Source: Hyphomicrobium sp. D-2 (GTDB taxonomy: Bacteria > Pseudomonadota > Alphaproteobacteria > Rhizobiales > Hyphomicrobiaceae). From it: a DNA stretch of 64,000 bases. Where the stretch lies: positions 1-64,000 of the forward strand of contig NZ_JARXLA010000005.1 of the NCBI RefSeq assembly GCF_029872155.1. The letters run 5' to 3'. Below the pieces are notes generated by a model. The model ran no database searches. It worked only from the letters and a program-made list of their open reading frames with translations, and was not told the DNA's origin. How positions within the stretch are numbered: position 1 is the first letter of the stretch; each line of letters starts with the position of its first letter. The translations under genes and the position numbers were made by a program. Of this stretch, positions 10,776 to 19,533 are shown in pieces.

Positions 10776-12383
10776 CTAAAGCGGCACGGAAATGATCGCG
10801 CGCAGTCCGCCCATTGAACTGACACCAAGCGCGATGTCGCCGCCATGGCTCTTGGCGATGTCGCGGGCGATGGCTAGGCCAAGGCCGGTGTTGCCCTCGT
10901 CCTGATTGCGCGCATGGTCGATGCGATAGAATGGCCGGAACACGTTCGCGCGTTCCTCCTCCGGAATGCCGGGGCCGTTGTCGTCCACCTCAATCCGCAG
11001 CCACTGGCCCTCGACCGCACCGCGGATGATGATCTGGTCGCCATAACGGGCCGCGTTTGAAACAAGGTTGGTGATCGCGCGCTTGAACGCCTGCCGCTTC
11101 AGCGGCAACACCAGATCCTGCCGCCGCTTGCGCAGCTTCAGTTCAATCGGCGTGCCGAAGTACTGGGCCTCGTCGTAAATTTCCTGCAGCAGTTCGCGCA
11201 GATTGGTAGGCGTCGATTCCTCGCCGCCATCACCCTTCGCGAATGCCAGATAATCTTCCAGCATGTGCTGCATCTCGCGCACGTCCGACTGCAGCGACAG
11301 CGCTTCAGGCGTATCGCCCAGCAGCGCCAGCTCTAACTTGAAGCGCGTCAGAATGGTGCGCATGTCGTGGCTGACACCGGCCAGCATCGTTGTGCGCTGT
11401 TCGACGTGCGTGGTGATGCGATCGCGCATCTCGAGAAATGCCGTTGCCGCTTGGCGAACTTCGCGCGCGCCGCGCGGCCGGAAATCCTCAGGTACCCGGC
11501 GCCCTTTGCCGAATGCGTCGGCAGCTTCCGCCAAGCGCAAAATGGGCCGGATCTGATTGCGCAGGAACAGGATGGCTACCGTCAGCAGAATGACGGATGA
11601 GCCGATCATCCACAGCAGGAAGATGTGCGAATTGGAGGCGTACGTCTGGGAGCGTGTGGCGACGAAGCGCAGAATGGCGTCATCCAGCTTGACGCGAATT
11701 TCAACGTGCCGCGATTGGCCAACTGTGTCGATCCAGAACGGCCGTTGCACCTGCTTGCGGATTTCGTCTGACAACGCACGATCTAGAAGCGCGAAAAACG
11801 GCTTGGGACGTGGCGCCGGCAGATCGCCGCTCGGCAGAACCTGCATGGAAAGGTTCAGGCGGTTGCGCGCCATCTCGATGAGCTGGCTGTCGTCGCTCTT
11901 CGGATACTGCTGATAGATGTCGATGACTGCTGCAATGTCACGCGCGGTTGCCTCCGAAAGGCGCCGCGTCACCGCCTGCCAGTGGCGTTCCATGAAGACG
12001 AACGCGATCACGCCTTCCAGCACCACGATCGGCGCGATGATGATGATGAGCGCGCGCGCATAGAGGCCCTTCGGCAGCAGGTCGCCAAGCCAGCCGCCGA
12101 TATAGGCCATGTTGCGGCGATGAACGCGCCCGAACCAGGAGCCGAACGACCGCAGCCATTGCGGCGTGGCTGGCAGCCGGTTCCACAGTGCAGCGGGAAA
12201 CGCCAGCAGCCAGACAGGCGGCATAAGCCATGCCGGGATGATACCGCTGCGTGCGGGCGCTTCAGGTGCAGCCGTCGTTATGCTTTCGGTGGCGGGGTCC
12301 TTGCGTCCACGGCGCAGCCACTGCCAGAGCGCATGCCATGGCAGGAGCGAGCGGCGCTCGGGTTCATCGCCTCTGGCAAGCAT
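10776..12383 (-). CDS. EnvZ-like sensor histidine kinase
   Basis: 535 residues. An N-terminal ~100-residue extension precedes the first membrane helix (LIIIIAPIVVLEG region, ~110-130). A periplasmic domain of ~130 residues, a second helix (FLLWMIGSSVILL) and a HAMP linker (RPILRLAEAADAFG) follow. HisKA carries the phospho-accepting His in GVSHDMRTILTR. The ATPase part shows N-box NLVSNAARY, VDDNGPGIP and NTGLGLAIARD. The ATG at 12383 is preceded by two in-frame TTG codons, so the start could be 6 bases earlier. Third gene of a marR-ompR-HK operon, 37 bases after the regulator. The signal is unknown. Confidence 0.92.
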   Translation of the reverse strand: MLARGDEPERRSLLPWHALWQWLRRGRKDPATESITTAAPEAPARSGIIPAWLMPPVWLLAFPAALWNRLPATPQWLRSFGSWFGRVHRRNMAYIGGWLGDLLPKGLYARALIIIIAPIVVLEGVIAFVFMERHWQAVTRRLSEATARDIAAVIDIYQQYPKSDDSQLIEMARNRLNLSMQVLPSGDLPAPRPKPFFALLDRALSDEIRKQVQRPFWIDTVGQSRHVEIRVKLDDAILRFVATRSQTYASNSHIFLLWMIGSSVILLTVAILFLRNQIRPILRLAEAADAFGKGRRVPEDFRPRGAREVRQAATAFLEMRDRITTHVEQRTTMLAGVSHDMRTILTRFKLELALLGDTPEALSLQSDVREMQHMLEDYLAFAKGDGGEESTPTNLRELLQEIYDEAQYFGTPIELKLRKRRQDLVLPLKRQAFKRAITNLVSNAARYGDQIIIRGAVEGQWLRIEVDDNGPGIPEEERANVFRPFYRIDHARNQDEGNTGLGLAIARDIAKSHGGDIALGVSSMGGLRAIISVPL

Positions 12384-12420
12384 CAACAACCGACCTTAAA
12401 ACTGCGGACGATCACCGTGA

Positions 12421-13137
12421 TCAATCCGCGTAGAGAATATACCCTTTGCCCCGAACTGTCTGGAGGTAGACCGGGTTGGAGGGGTCGGTTTCAATTTTCC
12501 GGCGCAGACGATTGATCTGCACGTCGATGGCGCGGTCGCTGCCAGTGGAATCCTCCGACGCCAGTTCATGGCGTGGAATGGGCATGCCGATGCGCTGCGA
12601 GAACATGCGCAGCAGGTCGCGCTCCCGCTCCGTCAGCTTCACCGTTTCTTCCATGTGCTTCAGCTCGCCGCGCGTCACGTGGAAAACGTGATTGCCCATG
12701 CGGATTTCATCACCGGCCGGGCCCAGGCCACCGCCCGCCGCCCGGCGCAGAATGTTGCGCAGGCGCAGCAGCAACTCGCGCGGCTCGAATGGCTTGGGGA
12801 TGTAATCGTCAACGCCGGCTTCCAGCCCCTCGATGCGGTGCTCGGGCTCCGATCGCGCCGTCAGCATGCAGATGGGAACGGGCCGCGTTGCTTTCAGCTC
12901 GCGCGCAAGATCCAGCCCGCTTTCCCCCGGCATCATCACGTCCAGCAGCACGGCGTCGAACTCAAGGCCGCGCATTCCTGCGCGTGCGGTTGCTGCGTCC
13001 TGTGCGGTGGTTACGCGGAAGCCCTGCTCGGCCAGATAGCGCGCAAGCAGATCGCGGATCTTCTGGTCGTCGTCGACAATCAACACATGGGGCGCGTTGT
13101 CAGGAAGCGGAGTGCTCGCAGCCTTTGCCGTTCTCAT
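12421..13137 (-). CDS. OmpR-family response regulator (PetR-like)
   Basis: 238 residues: receiver domain with acidic pocket VDDDQ, phospho-acceptor Asp in LLDVMMPGESG, MLTAR and the conserved Lys in YIPKPFEP, then an OmpR winged-helix domain ending SNPVYLQTVRGKGYILY. The ATG at 13137 (MRTAKA) is chosen over a longer frame because homology begins soon after. It lies 31 bases after the marR stop and 37 before the kinase, so the three form one operon. A MarR protein beside an OmpR regulator resembles PetP/PetR of Rhodobacter; that comparison is inference from gene order. Confidence 0.93.
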   Translation of the reverse strand: MRTAKAASTPLPDNAPHVLIVDDDQKIRDLLARYLAEQGFRVTTAQDAATARAGMRGLEFDAVLLDVMMPGESGLDLARELKATRPVPICMLTARSEPEHRIEGLEAGVDDYIPKPFEPRELLLRLRNILRRAAGGGLGPAGDEIRMGNHVFHVTRGELKHMEETVKLTERERDLLRMFSQRIGMPIPRHELASEDSTGSDRAIDVQINRLRRKIETDPSNPVYLQTVRGKGYILYAD

Positions 13138-13168
13138 GGGTGCCCCTCGCCGGTTCGAATATATGCAA

Positions 13169-13780
13169 TCACGTGCGCGGGGCCGCCTGCTTGACCAGGG
13201 CCTCCACGTGCGCGCGATCGGAGGCCGCAATCATGGCAAAAAGGAAGCGGCGTGCAAACTCCGACGCTTCGGGGCCAACATTGGCAAGCGCTGACGCCAT
13301 GTGTCGCGTTTGCAGGGTAATGAGCTTTTCCGCCAGACGCCCGCCTTTGGTGCTGACAAACAGGCGCCGCTCACGCCGGTCGTCATCACCGGTGCGTTGA
13401 ATAATAAAACCTTTATCGATGAGCTGTTTCAGCACACGGGCAAGGCTCTGCTTGGTGATGCGCAGAATATCGAGCAGATCGGCGACCCGCAGGCCGGGAT
13501 TGCGATAGACGAAATGCAGCACCCGGTGATGCGCGCGCCCGAAGCCATAGGTTTCGAGTATCGCATCGGGGCCGCCGGTGAAATCACGATAGGCGAAGAA
13601 CAGCAGCTCGACGCAGGCGACCAGATCATCCGGCGATGCGACACCTGCCGGAGCGGCCATTCCCGAGGCTGCTCCGTTATCCGAGCTCTCCCCCTGTGCC
13701 CTGCGGGAGGGGGTGGATGCAGCCTTGGTGGCGCGCGCCCTGCGGCGACCCGATGTGGCGTCGGACGTTATGTCAGTCAT
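13169..13780 (-). CDS. MarR-family regulator (PetP-like)
   Basis: 203 residues. A ~50-residue low-complexity Arg/Ser/Ala-rich N-terminus precedes a MarR winged helix: GRAHHRVLHFVYRNPGLRVA, then LLDILRITKQSLARVLKQLI and the wing RTGDDDRRERRLFVSTKG, with the typical DxRxR pattern. First gene of the marR-ompR-HK operon and divergent from ilvE, so the 348-base gap probably holds both promoters. Ligand unknown. Confidence 0.9.
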   Translation of the reverse strand: MTDITSDATSGRRRARATKAASTPSRRAQGESSDNGAASGMAAPAGVASPDDLVACVELLFFAYRDFTGGPDAILETYGFGRAHHRVLHFVYRNPGLRVADLLDILRITKQSLARVLKQLIDKGFIIQRTGDDDRRERRLFVSTKGGRLAEKLITLQTRHMASALANVGPEASEFARRFLFAMIAASDRAHVEALVKQAAPRT

Positions 13781-14128
13781 GTTGACTTATTTGGCCTCGA
13801 TTGATAGTCATGACAAGTGATTTCGCGCAGGTGGTGGCGTGCTCGCCCAGTCTCTCAAGTCCGCGCTTTCAGGCTACATCAAGGGGTTTCCGGGTTAATT
13901 TGCCCGGCCTTGCATCGGATGCTGAAGCGCACTGGATAAACTTGGGAACGGTGCACACCTTAAGCCTTGTGGTGATCTGGAAGGGCAGTCTGGATCGCTT
14001 CTAATTTGCGCCGATTACACCAACCACCTTCAAAATTCACGAGAACAATCGCCAAGCCAGCCTTACCTAGGTTACCCGCAGTCGGTTACTAGCAATCCTG
14101 GCGCGAAAGTCTACGGAGAGAACACAGG
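13781..14128. other. Divergent intergenic region marR/ilvE
   Basis: 348 bases containing no credible gene. It must hold the promoters of the marR operon and ilvE. A purine-rich stretch ending GGAGAG, about 10 bases before the ilvE ATG, is the ribosome site. No operator symmetry stood out. Confidence 0.5.
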
Positions 14129-15022
14129 ATGTCAGGGCCAACCCCTTTCCACGATCGCGACGGTCTCATCTGGCTTGATGGCAAGATGGTGCCCTGGCGC
14201 GAGGCCAACATTCACGTTCTCACCCACGCGCTGCACTATGGCAGCGGCGTGTTTGAGGGGCTGCGCGCCTATGGCGGCGAGATTTTCAAGCTTTCGGAGC
14301 ATTCCCAGCGTCTGATCGACAGCGCCAAGACGCTCGATTTCGACATCCCCTATACGGTGGCGGAAATCGATCAGATCTGCCGCGATGTCGTTGCGGCCAA
14401 CAATCTGTCCGATTGCTACATCCGCCCCATCGCCTGGCGCGGTTCGGAGCAGATCGGCGTGGCGGCGCAGGCCACCAAGATCCACCTTTCCGTGGCGGCG
14501 TGGGAGTGGGGTTCCTACTTCCCGATGGAGCAGCGCCTGAAGGGCATCAAGATCACGATGGCGAAATACCGCCGTCCTGACCCGGCCACGGCGCCCTCCA
14601 CGAGCAAGGCAGCTGGCCTTTACATGATCTGCACCGTTGAGAAGCACCGGGCCGAGAACGCGGGCTTTGCCGATGCGCTGATGCTGGACTGGCGCGGCCG
14701 CGTGGCCGAGTGTACCGGCGCCAACATCTTCTTCGTCAAGGATGGCGTCATTCACACGCCGGAAGCCGATTGCTTCCTGAACGGCATCACTCGCCGCACG
14801 GTGATCGATCTGGCCAAGAAGCGTGGTTATCAGGTGATCGAACGCGCGATCATGCCTGAGGAGTTGAAGGACTTCACCGAGGTGTTCGTCACCGGCACCG
14901 CAGCTGAAGTGACGCCGGTCTCGCAGATCGGTGAGCACACCTATACTCCGGCTGAGATCTCCAAGAACCTGCTGAACGATTACACTGCATGCGTGCAGCC
15001 TTCCCGTAAGGCGGCAGAGTAA
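14129..15022 (+). CDS. ilvE: Branched-chain amino acid aminotransferase
   Basis: PLP enzyme for the last step of Leu, Ile and Val synthesis, with 2-oxoglutarate/glutamate as partner. 297 residues, class IV fold. Visible: HVLTHALHYGSGVFEGLRAY near the start, RPIAWRG, the PLP-lysine region TSKAAGLYM, and the C-terminal phosphate-binding area GITRRTVIDL and VFVTGTAAEVTPV. Stand-alone gene followed by a strong terminator. Broken mirror copy at 2292-3045. Confidence 0.95.
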   Translation: MSGPTPFHDRDGLIWLDGKMVPWREANIHVLTHALHYGSGVFEGLRAYGGEIFKLSEHSQRLIDSAKTLDFDIPYTVAEIDQICRDVVAANNLSDCYIRPIAWRGSEQIGVAAQATKIHLSVAAWEWGSYFPMEQRLKGIKITMAKYRRPDPATAPSTSKAAGLYMICTVEKHRAENAGFADALMLDWRGRVAECTGANIFFVKDGVIHTPEADCFLNGITRRTVIDLAKKRGYQVIERAIMPEELKDFTEVFVTGTAAEVTPVSQIGEHTYTPAEISKNLLNDYTACVQPSRKAAE

Positions 15023-15067
15023 GCAGCTACAACGCTTTCGCGCGTTGAACTTTCACAGCTCTAAAGC

Positions 15068-15096
15068 AAACGCCCGCCGGATTGGCGGGCGTTTTC
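15068..15096 (+). terminator. Rho-independent terminator after ilvE
   Basis: A GC-rich stem (ACGCCCGCC / GGCGGGCGT) with a short loop, then a T-rich run. It lies 46 bases after the ilvE stop. The same hairpin appears in reverse at about 2215-2255 in the degraded arm. Confidence 0.88.
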
Positions 15097-15145
15097 GTTT
15101 GCATCAGGGAAAGGGTGTTGGCCTCTGTGTCGCGTAGCATGACCC

Positions 15146-15394
15146 CTATGACGGGTTTTGCACCCGTGCGAACAACAACTGGCCGATGAGGCCGCAGGTT
15201 GCCATTATGGTCGTGCCGATGGTGAGCAGCGTCATCTGGCTGATACCGGTACCGGCCATTGATCCAACCGCTGCAATCAGCGCGGTCCAGAACAGGGCGG
15301 GAAAAAGGGCTATAATCAGCAGGCCCACGAAACGATAGTCGGTTGATGGGAGATCGGCGGCAATCGTTACAGCTCTTGCTGTGGCAACTGACAT
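15146..15394 (-). CDS. Small two-helix membrane protein
   Basis: 82 residues with two predicted membrane helices (FVGLLIIALFPALFWTALI and MTLLTIGTTIMATCGLIG) and a short polar tail. No family recognised. It is convergent with ilvE and divergent from the FAD oxidoreductase. The ATG at 15394 follows a GTGGGAG-like ribosome site. A plausible real gene because the hydrophobic segments are well formed; function unknown. Confidence 0.65.
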   Translation of the reverse strand: MSVATARAVTIAADLPSTDYRFVGLLIIALFPALFWTALIAAVGSMAGTGISQMTLLTIGTTIMATCGLIGQLLFARVQNPS

Positions 15395-15593
15395 TCAAAA
15401 ACTCCCACCGTTAGACGTTGAAGGGTCAACGAACTTGGGAGGGTATGATCGGGCCCCTCAAGGGTACGCTAACGGAATAGAAAAAGTTCAAAGCAAATTT
15501 TCGATTGAGCTACGGCCCCGCCTGTAACGGTGTCCAGAAGCCACAAAAATCAGTCAATGTGCAGGTGCTGAAGCAAGTGCAGAAGGTTGAACG

Positions 15594-17276
15594 ATGATTA
15601 GCGGGTCAGAAACAGGCACCGCCCGCGCAGCGCCGGATTTGCAGCATCTGGACGCGATTATTGTCGGTGGCGGTCATAACGGCCTGACATGTGCGGCCTA
15701 TCTGGCTGGCGCCGGTCTCAAGGTGCTGGTGCTTGAGAAGAATGCCGCTGTTGGCGGTGCTGCGTTCACCGAGGAGTTTCATCCCGGCTTCCGTAACTCG
15801 GTCGCGGCCTATACGGTCAGTCTGCTGAATCCCAAGGTGATCGATGATCTTGAGCTTGTGCGCCATGGGCTGCGCATCGTGCATCGTCCGGCGGCAAACT
15901 TCTGGCCGGTGGACGATAAGCGTTATCTGCTGATGCGCGGCGGGCTGTCCGAACGACAGGCGGCTGTCGCGCAATTCTCGCAGGCCGATGCCGGACGGTT
16001 GCCGGCCTATGACGCGATGCTTGAACGCGCTGCCGATGTATTGCGCGATCTTGTGCTCACAACGCCTCCCAATGCTGGTGGTGGCATCACCGAACTGATC
16101 AAGGGCGCTGGACTGGGGCGGCGCATGATGGCGCTCAGCCTCAATGAAAAGCGCGTGCTGCTGGATTTGTTCACGCGCAGCGCATCCGATTTTCTCGATG
16201 GCTGGTTCGAGAGTGATGTCGTCAAGGCGGCGTTCGCATTCGATGGCATTGTCGGCAACTACGCAGCGCCATCGACGCCCGGCACCGCCTACGTGCTGCT
16301 GCACCATTGCTTCGGCGAGGTGAACGGCAAGCGTGGTGCGTGGGGGCACGCTATCGGCGGCATGGGTGCAATCAGCGCTGCACTCGCCGCTGCCGCCACG
16401 CAGCGCGGCGCATTCATCCGCACCGATGCCAAGGTTGCGCGTATCATCACCCGCAATGACGCCGCGGTTGGTGTCGAGCTGGCGGATGGCGAACAGATTT
16501 TCGCGCGTACAGTCGTCGCCAACGTGCCGCCGAAGCTGCTGTTCCGCGATTTGATTGCGCCCGATGCCGTGCCATCAGAAACGCGCGCGCAGTTCACCGG
16601 CATGAAGGCCGGTTCCGGCACGTTCCGCATGAATGTTGCGCTGTCCGAATTGCCGGATTTCACATGCAGGCCCGGAACGCAGCAGCAGGATCACCACGGC
16701 GCCGGTATCGTCATCGGGCCGACGCTGGATTATCTCGAACGGGCCTATCTCGATGCGCGCCTTGAGGGCTGGTCGCGTGAGCCGGTGGTGGAGATGCTCA
16801 TCCCATCGACGATCGACGATACGCTCGCGCCGCCCGGCCAACATGTTGCGAGCCTCTTTGTGCAGCACGTTGCGCCGCATCTGCCCGCTGGCAGGAGTTG
16901 GGCAAATGCGCATGAGAAGGCAGCGTTCGCTGACGTTGTCATCAACACCGTGAACCGCCACGCGCCGAACTTTGCCGCGTCGGTAATCGGACGGCAGGTT
17001 CTGTCGCCGCTGGATCTGGAAAACCGCTTCGGCATGATCGATGGCGATATCTTCCACGGCGCGCTGTCGCTCGATCAGCTTTTCTCGGCACGCCCGCGGT
17101 TGGGCTTTGCCGACTATCGTTTGCCGCTTGCAGGGCTATATCTGTGCGGGTCTGGCGCGCATCCCGGTGGTGGTGTCACCGGTGCGCCCGGCCATAACGC
17201 AGCGCGCGAGATACTGCGCGATCTGTCCGGGCCGCTGCGGGCATGGACGCGCCGTTCGCGACATAGGAAGGGTTAG
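15594..17276 (+). CDS. FAD-dependent oxidoreductase, phytoene desaturase-like (COG1233)
   Basis: 560 residues. The N-terminal dinucleotide-binding motif DAIIVGGGHNGLTCAAYLAG is followed by GLKVLVLEKNAAVGG, then a long amine-oxidase/carotenoid-desaturase-like body. The C-terminal FAD-contact region reads LYLCGSGAHPGGGVTGAPGH, typical of the COG1233 family. No carotenoid genes are nearby, so a role in pigment synthesis is not supported; substrate unknown. The next gene, arfB, begins 3 bases after the stop, so they are co-transcribed. Mirror copy at 316-1764. Confidence 0.88.
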   Translation: MISGSETGTARAAPDLQHLDAIIVGGGHNGLTCAAYLAGAGLKVLVLEKNAAVGGAAFTEEFHPGFRNSVAAYTVSLLNPKVIDDLELVRHGLRIVHRPAANFWPVDDKRYLLMRGGLSERQAAVAQFSQADAGRLPAYDAMLERAADVLRDLVLTTPPNAGGGITELIKGAGLGRRMMALSLNEKRVLLDLFTRSASDFLDGWFESDVVKAAFAFDGIVGNYAAPSTPGTAYVLLHHCFGEVNGKRGAWGHAIGGMGAISAALAAAATQRGAFIRTDAKVARIITRNDAAVGVELADGEQIFARTVVANVPPKLLFRDLIAPDAVPSETRAQFTGMKAGSGTFRMNVALSELPDFTCRPGTQQQDHHGAGIVIGPTLDYLERAYLDARLEGWSREPVVEMLIPSTIDDTLAPPGQHVASLFVQHVAPHLPAGRSWANAHEKAAFADVVINTVNRHAPNFAASVIGRQVLSPLDLENRFGMIDGDIFHGALSLDQLFSARPRLGFADYRLPLAGLYLCGSGAHPGGGVTGAPGHNAAREILRDLSGPLRAWTRRSRHRKG

Positions 17277-17279
17277 GCC

Positions 17280-17705
17280 GTGGCAACTGTCTATGTCTGC
17301 GAAAGCGTGACCCTCGACGAGGACGAGCTGAAAGAGCGCTTCGTGCGTTCCTCCGGCCCTGGCGGACAGAACGTCAACAAGGTTTCGACGGCGGTTGAAT
17401 TGCGGTTCGATGTTGGCTCGCCCGCGCTTCCCGGTGAGGTGCGCGTGCGGCTGCTGCGCATTGCCGGCAAGCGCGTCAACGAGGAGGGTGTGCTTGTCAT
17501 CCGCGCTGAGCGCTTCCGCACGCAGGAACGCAATCGCGACGATGCGCGCGAACGACTGTTCGAGCTGATCCGTGAAGCATGCGTGGTGCCGAAGCGGCGC
17601 GTGAAGACGAAGCCGACGCGCGCGTCGAAGGAGAGGCGTCTCGATAGCAAAACACGCCGCAGTACGGTGAAGCGGTTGCGCACCGGCAAACCGGACTTAG
17701 GCTAA
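17280..17705 (+). CDS. arfB: Alternative ribosome-rescue factor / peptidyl-tRNA hydrolase ArfB (YaeJ)
   Basis: 141 residues. It releases stalled ribosomes by hydrolysing peptidyl-tRNA. The catalytic GGQ motif is in RSSGPGGQNVNKVSTAVE, and the C-terminal basic tail (RRVKTKPTRASKERRLDSK then KRLRTGKPDLG) matches the mRNA-channel-binding tail of the family. Length is close to E. coli ArfB (140). The start is GTG at 17280, 3 bases after the oxidoreductase stop, with an AGGAAGG ribosome site inside the upstream gene. Confidence 0.95.
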   Translation: MATVYVCESVTLDEDELKERFVRSSGPGGQNVNKVSTAVELRFDVGSPALPGEVRVRLLRIAGKRVNEEGVLVIRAERFRTQERNRDDARERLFELIREACVVPKRRVKTKPTRASKERRLDSKTRRSTVKRLRTGKPDLG

Positions 17706-17907
17706 TCTTCGTTTCGAGCTTTAGCGCTGCAGTTCTGCGAATCAGGCGGCTGATCCAGGTCGCCCCTGCAAATGCGGACACGCAATGCGTGCGCTGCATG
17801 CAAGGCAATATTTTCCCATGTGTTGGCGGCGGCGATTTATCCGGAATCTGCAGCGTGACATCTGCGCGGGTCGATCCTAAGACATTAACCGCGTGTGGGG
17901 CGTTAGA

Positions 17908-18022
17908 CCATGATCGCTTCGGACCCTATCAGTCCGGAGCGTGAATCATCGGTCTCATCAAAGGGCCAGATCAAAGGGCTAGAGTTGGATCGCGATTCAA
18001 AGAAAAGCGATCATGCTCTAGG
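17908..18022. repeat. Dispersed repeat, family 2, copy 1
   Basis: About 115 bases beginning CCATGATCGCTTCGGA and containing ATCATCGGTCTCATCAAA. It recurs with changes at 53188-53283. The ends are partly inverted to each other (GATCGCTT near the start, AAGCGATCATG near the end), so it can fold. It lies in the leader of the DUF2147 gene. Confidence 0.7.
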
Positions 18023-18098
18023 CCGTAGATTCGGCGCGATGGCGCGCGGCGGGGCCGTCGTCGGAATCATCAGCTCAGGGATGCAGGGGAAGACGACA

Positions 18099-18518
18099 AT
18101 GAAGCTTGCGAAAGTTGCCATCGCGATGGCCGCGTTTGCGACAACGTTTGGCCTCACGGCCCACGCGCAGAACGACCGCGCACCGCTTGGGGTCTGGATC
18201 GATCACACCGGACGCGGCGCCGTAAAAATCTCTGAATGCGGCAAGGCGTTGTGCGGCAAGGTCGTATGGGTTGCCGATCAGGCCAACTCTAAGGGTTGTG
18301 GCCTCGATATCATTGGTGACGTGAAGCCAATGAGCGATGGCACCTTCGATGAGGGCTGGATCTACGATCCTGACAACGACGCGAAGTTCGATGTGCAGTT
18401 GCAGCCATTGCGCGACGGCACGATGAAGGTGATCGGCTACAAGGGCATCAAGTTCTTCAGCCGCAGCTTCATCTGGAAGCCGGCACCGGCAGACCTGCCG
18501 CTTTGCGTCACTGAATAA
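18099..18518 (+). CDS. DUF2147 family secreted protein
   Basis: 139 residues. A signal peptide (MKLAKVAIAMAAFATTFGLT, cleavage after AHA) precedes a mature domain with PLGVWIDHTGRGAVKISEC, GKVVWV, GWIYDPDNDAKFDV and a C-terminal SFIWKPA. This is the short lipocalin-like DUF2147 pattern of secreted proteobacterial proteins; function not established. The ATG at 18099 is chosen over a longer upstream frame because it starts the signal peptide and has AGGGGAAG 6-7 bases before it. A terminator follows. Confidence 0.87.
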   Translation: MKLAKVAIAMAAFATTFGLTAHAQNDRAPLGVWIDHTGRGAVKISECGKALCGKVVWVADQANSKGCGLDIIGDVKPMSDGTFDEGWIYDPDNDAKFDVQLQPLRDGTMKVIGYKGIKFFSRSFIWKPAPADLPLCVTE

Positions 18519-18589
18519 AGCCCGCGCACACCGGTAAACGGCTGTCCGTTCCGGCTTGGCGTGGCCAAGCTTGCTGCCCAAATATGAAT

Positions 18590-18630
18590 TCGGCCGATCC
18601 CGCAATGAGCGGGGCCGGCCGATTTTTTTA
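18590..18630 (+). terminator. Rho-independent terminator after DUF2147 gene
   Basis: Inverted TCGGCC...GGCCGA stem with inner CCCGC/GCGGG pairing, followed by a run of seven T. About 70 bases after the stop. Confidence 0.8.
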
Positions 18631-18659
18631 TCCGGATGGGAGTAGGCGTGGCCAAGCCG

Positions 18660-19103
18660 TCAGGCGGCCGCCAGATTGGGGTGGGCATCGCCAGGCAGCA
18701 GCGCCCGCGCGCCGAATGGCACGATGTTGCCGTTGAGCGCCTCGTTCAGCGCCAGCAGAAACCGCTGCGGGTTGAACCCGCGCTTGCTGTTGAGGCGCAT
18801 GTTGGCGGCGATGGCAATGGACGGCGCCATAAGCGTGTAGCCGTTTTGCAGCATCATGCTGTGCAGGCGGCGGGCGCCAAACACTGCCACAAGGTGCCGG
18901 AAGCGCAGGAATGCGGCCAGCGCCTGCTGTGGATCGGCATGCAGACGGCGTTGCAGGGTCGCTCGGGCAGCGTCTAGATCAGTGTCGGTGGCGCCGTTGA
19001 GCAGCACCAGCCCGTGGCCCGATTCGATCAGTGAGCGCATCGCTGCGGCAAGATCCGCCGCATTCGAAGCTGGCACGTCGCTGAGATCGAAGGTCGTCGC
19101 CAT
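18660..19103 (-). CDS. Hypothetical protein, helical, 147 aa
   Basis: Not recognised. An acidic/alanine-rich N-terminal half (NAADLAAAMRSLIESGHGL) and a helical C-terminal half with RFRHLVAVFGARRLHSMM and RGFNPQRFLLALNEAL are visible; no signal peptide or membrane helix. The ATG at 19103 is the only sensible start. It is convergent with the DUF2147 gene and shares its terminator region. Codon use looks like that of neighbouring genes, supporting a real gene; no function offered. Confidence 0.65.
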   Translation of the reverse strand: MATTFDLSDVPASNAADLAAAMRSLIESGHGLVLLNGATDTDLDAARATLQRRLHADPQQALAAFLRFRHLVAVFGARRLHSMMLQNGYTLMAPSIAIAANMRLNSKRGFNPQRFLLALNEALNGNIVPFGARALLPGDAHPNLAAA

Positions 19104-19274
19104 TGGTTCGGCTCCGGTGGTTGTACGCGTCGCCGCGCTTGCGGAGACGTAGGTTACTGTTTTGATCCGCCACCCCCAGTGGGCCAGCGCCGGAGTTATG
19201 CCCCTGGCCCTTGGCGAATGTGCGGCACGCTCGTGTTCGTATGCGGCAGATTTTTGTCAGCTTACGGAGGCAGA

Positions 19275-19400
19275 ATGTCCCACAGGCGCCATGTGGGGCT
19301 GTTACCTGTGGAACTGTGGCCGCACGGTCACGATGGAGAGCCACACAGTGCCAAATATGACGCCAGAATCGCCTCGCCACTGAAAACGCCTAGATTCTAG
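19275..19400 (+). CDS. Possible 41-residue small protein
   Basis: A short frame beginning MSHRRHVGLLPVELW with a good ribosome site, GGAGG four bases before the ATG. His/Pro-rich and without hydrophobic segment. No homology recalled. It lies in the otherwise empty region 19104-19533. The ribosome site is the only support. Confidence 0.28.
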   Translation: MSHRRHVGLLPVELWPHGHDGEPHSAKYDARIASPLKTPRF

Positions 19401-19533
19401 CCACGCTATCGCTGCTGCATCTGGGTGATGGAAAAGCACCGCCCGGCGCCGTATTCAGATGCGGTTCAGGCCCCCTTGGTTAATTTCGGGCTTCGGGCGC
19501 AATGATTGTGACGGTGAGACGGTGAGGACGACC

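Larger units (their letters stand above)
8269..17610. repeat. Intact arm of the inverted duplication
   Basis: This arm carries complete, well-formed genes with ribosome sites and a clean terminator. The same content appears corrupted at 1-8223. The outer limit is approximate because the left arm's last ~30 bases no longer match. Confidence 0.85.

Noticed and set aside
12573-13400. 275-codon plus-strand frame opposite the response regulator and marR
   Set aside because: Opposite strand carries two clear regulators; this frame is Arg/Pro/Ser-rich and without motif.
15594-17276. Carotenoid biosynthesis gene (crtI)
   Set aside because: The FAD motifs fit the wide COG1233 family, but no other crt gene is near and specific CrtI features could not be confirmed.
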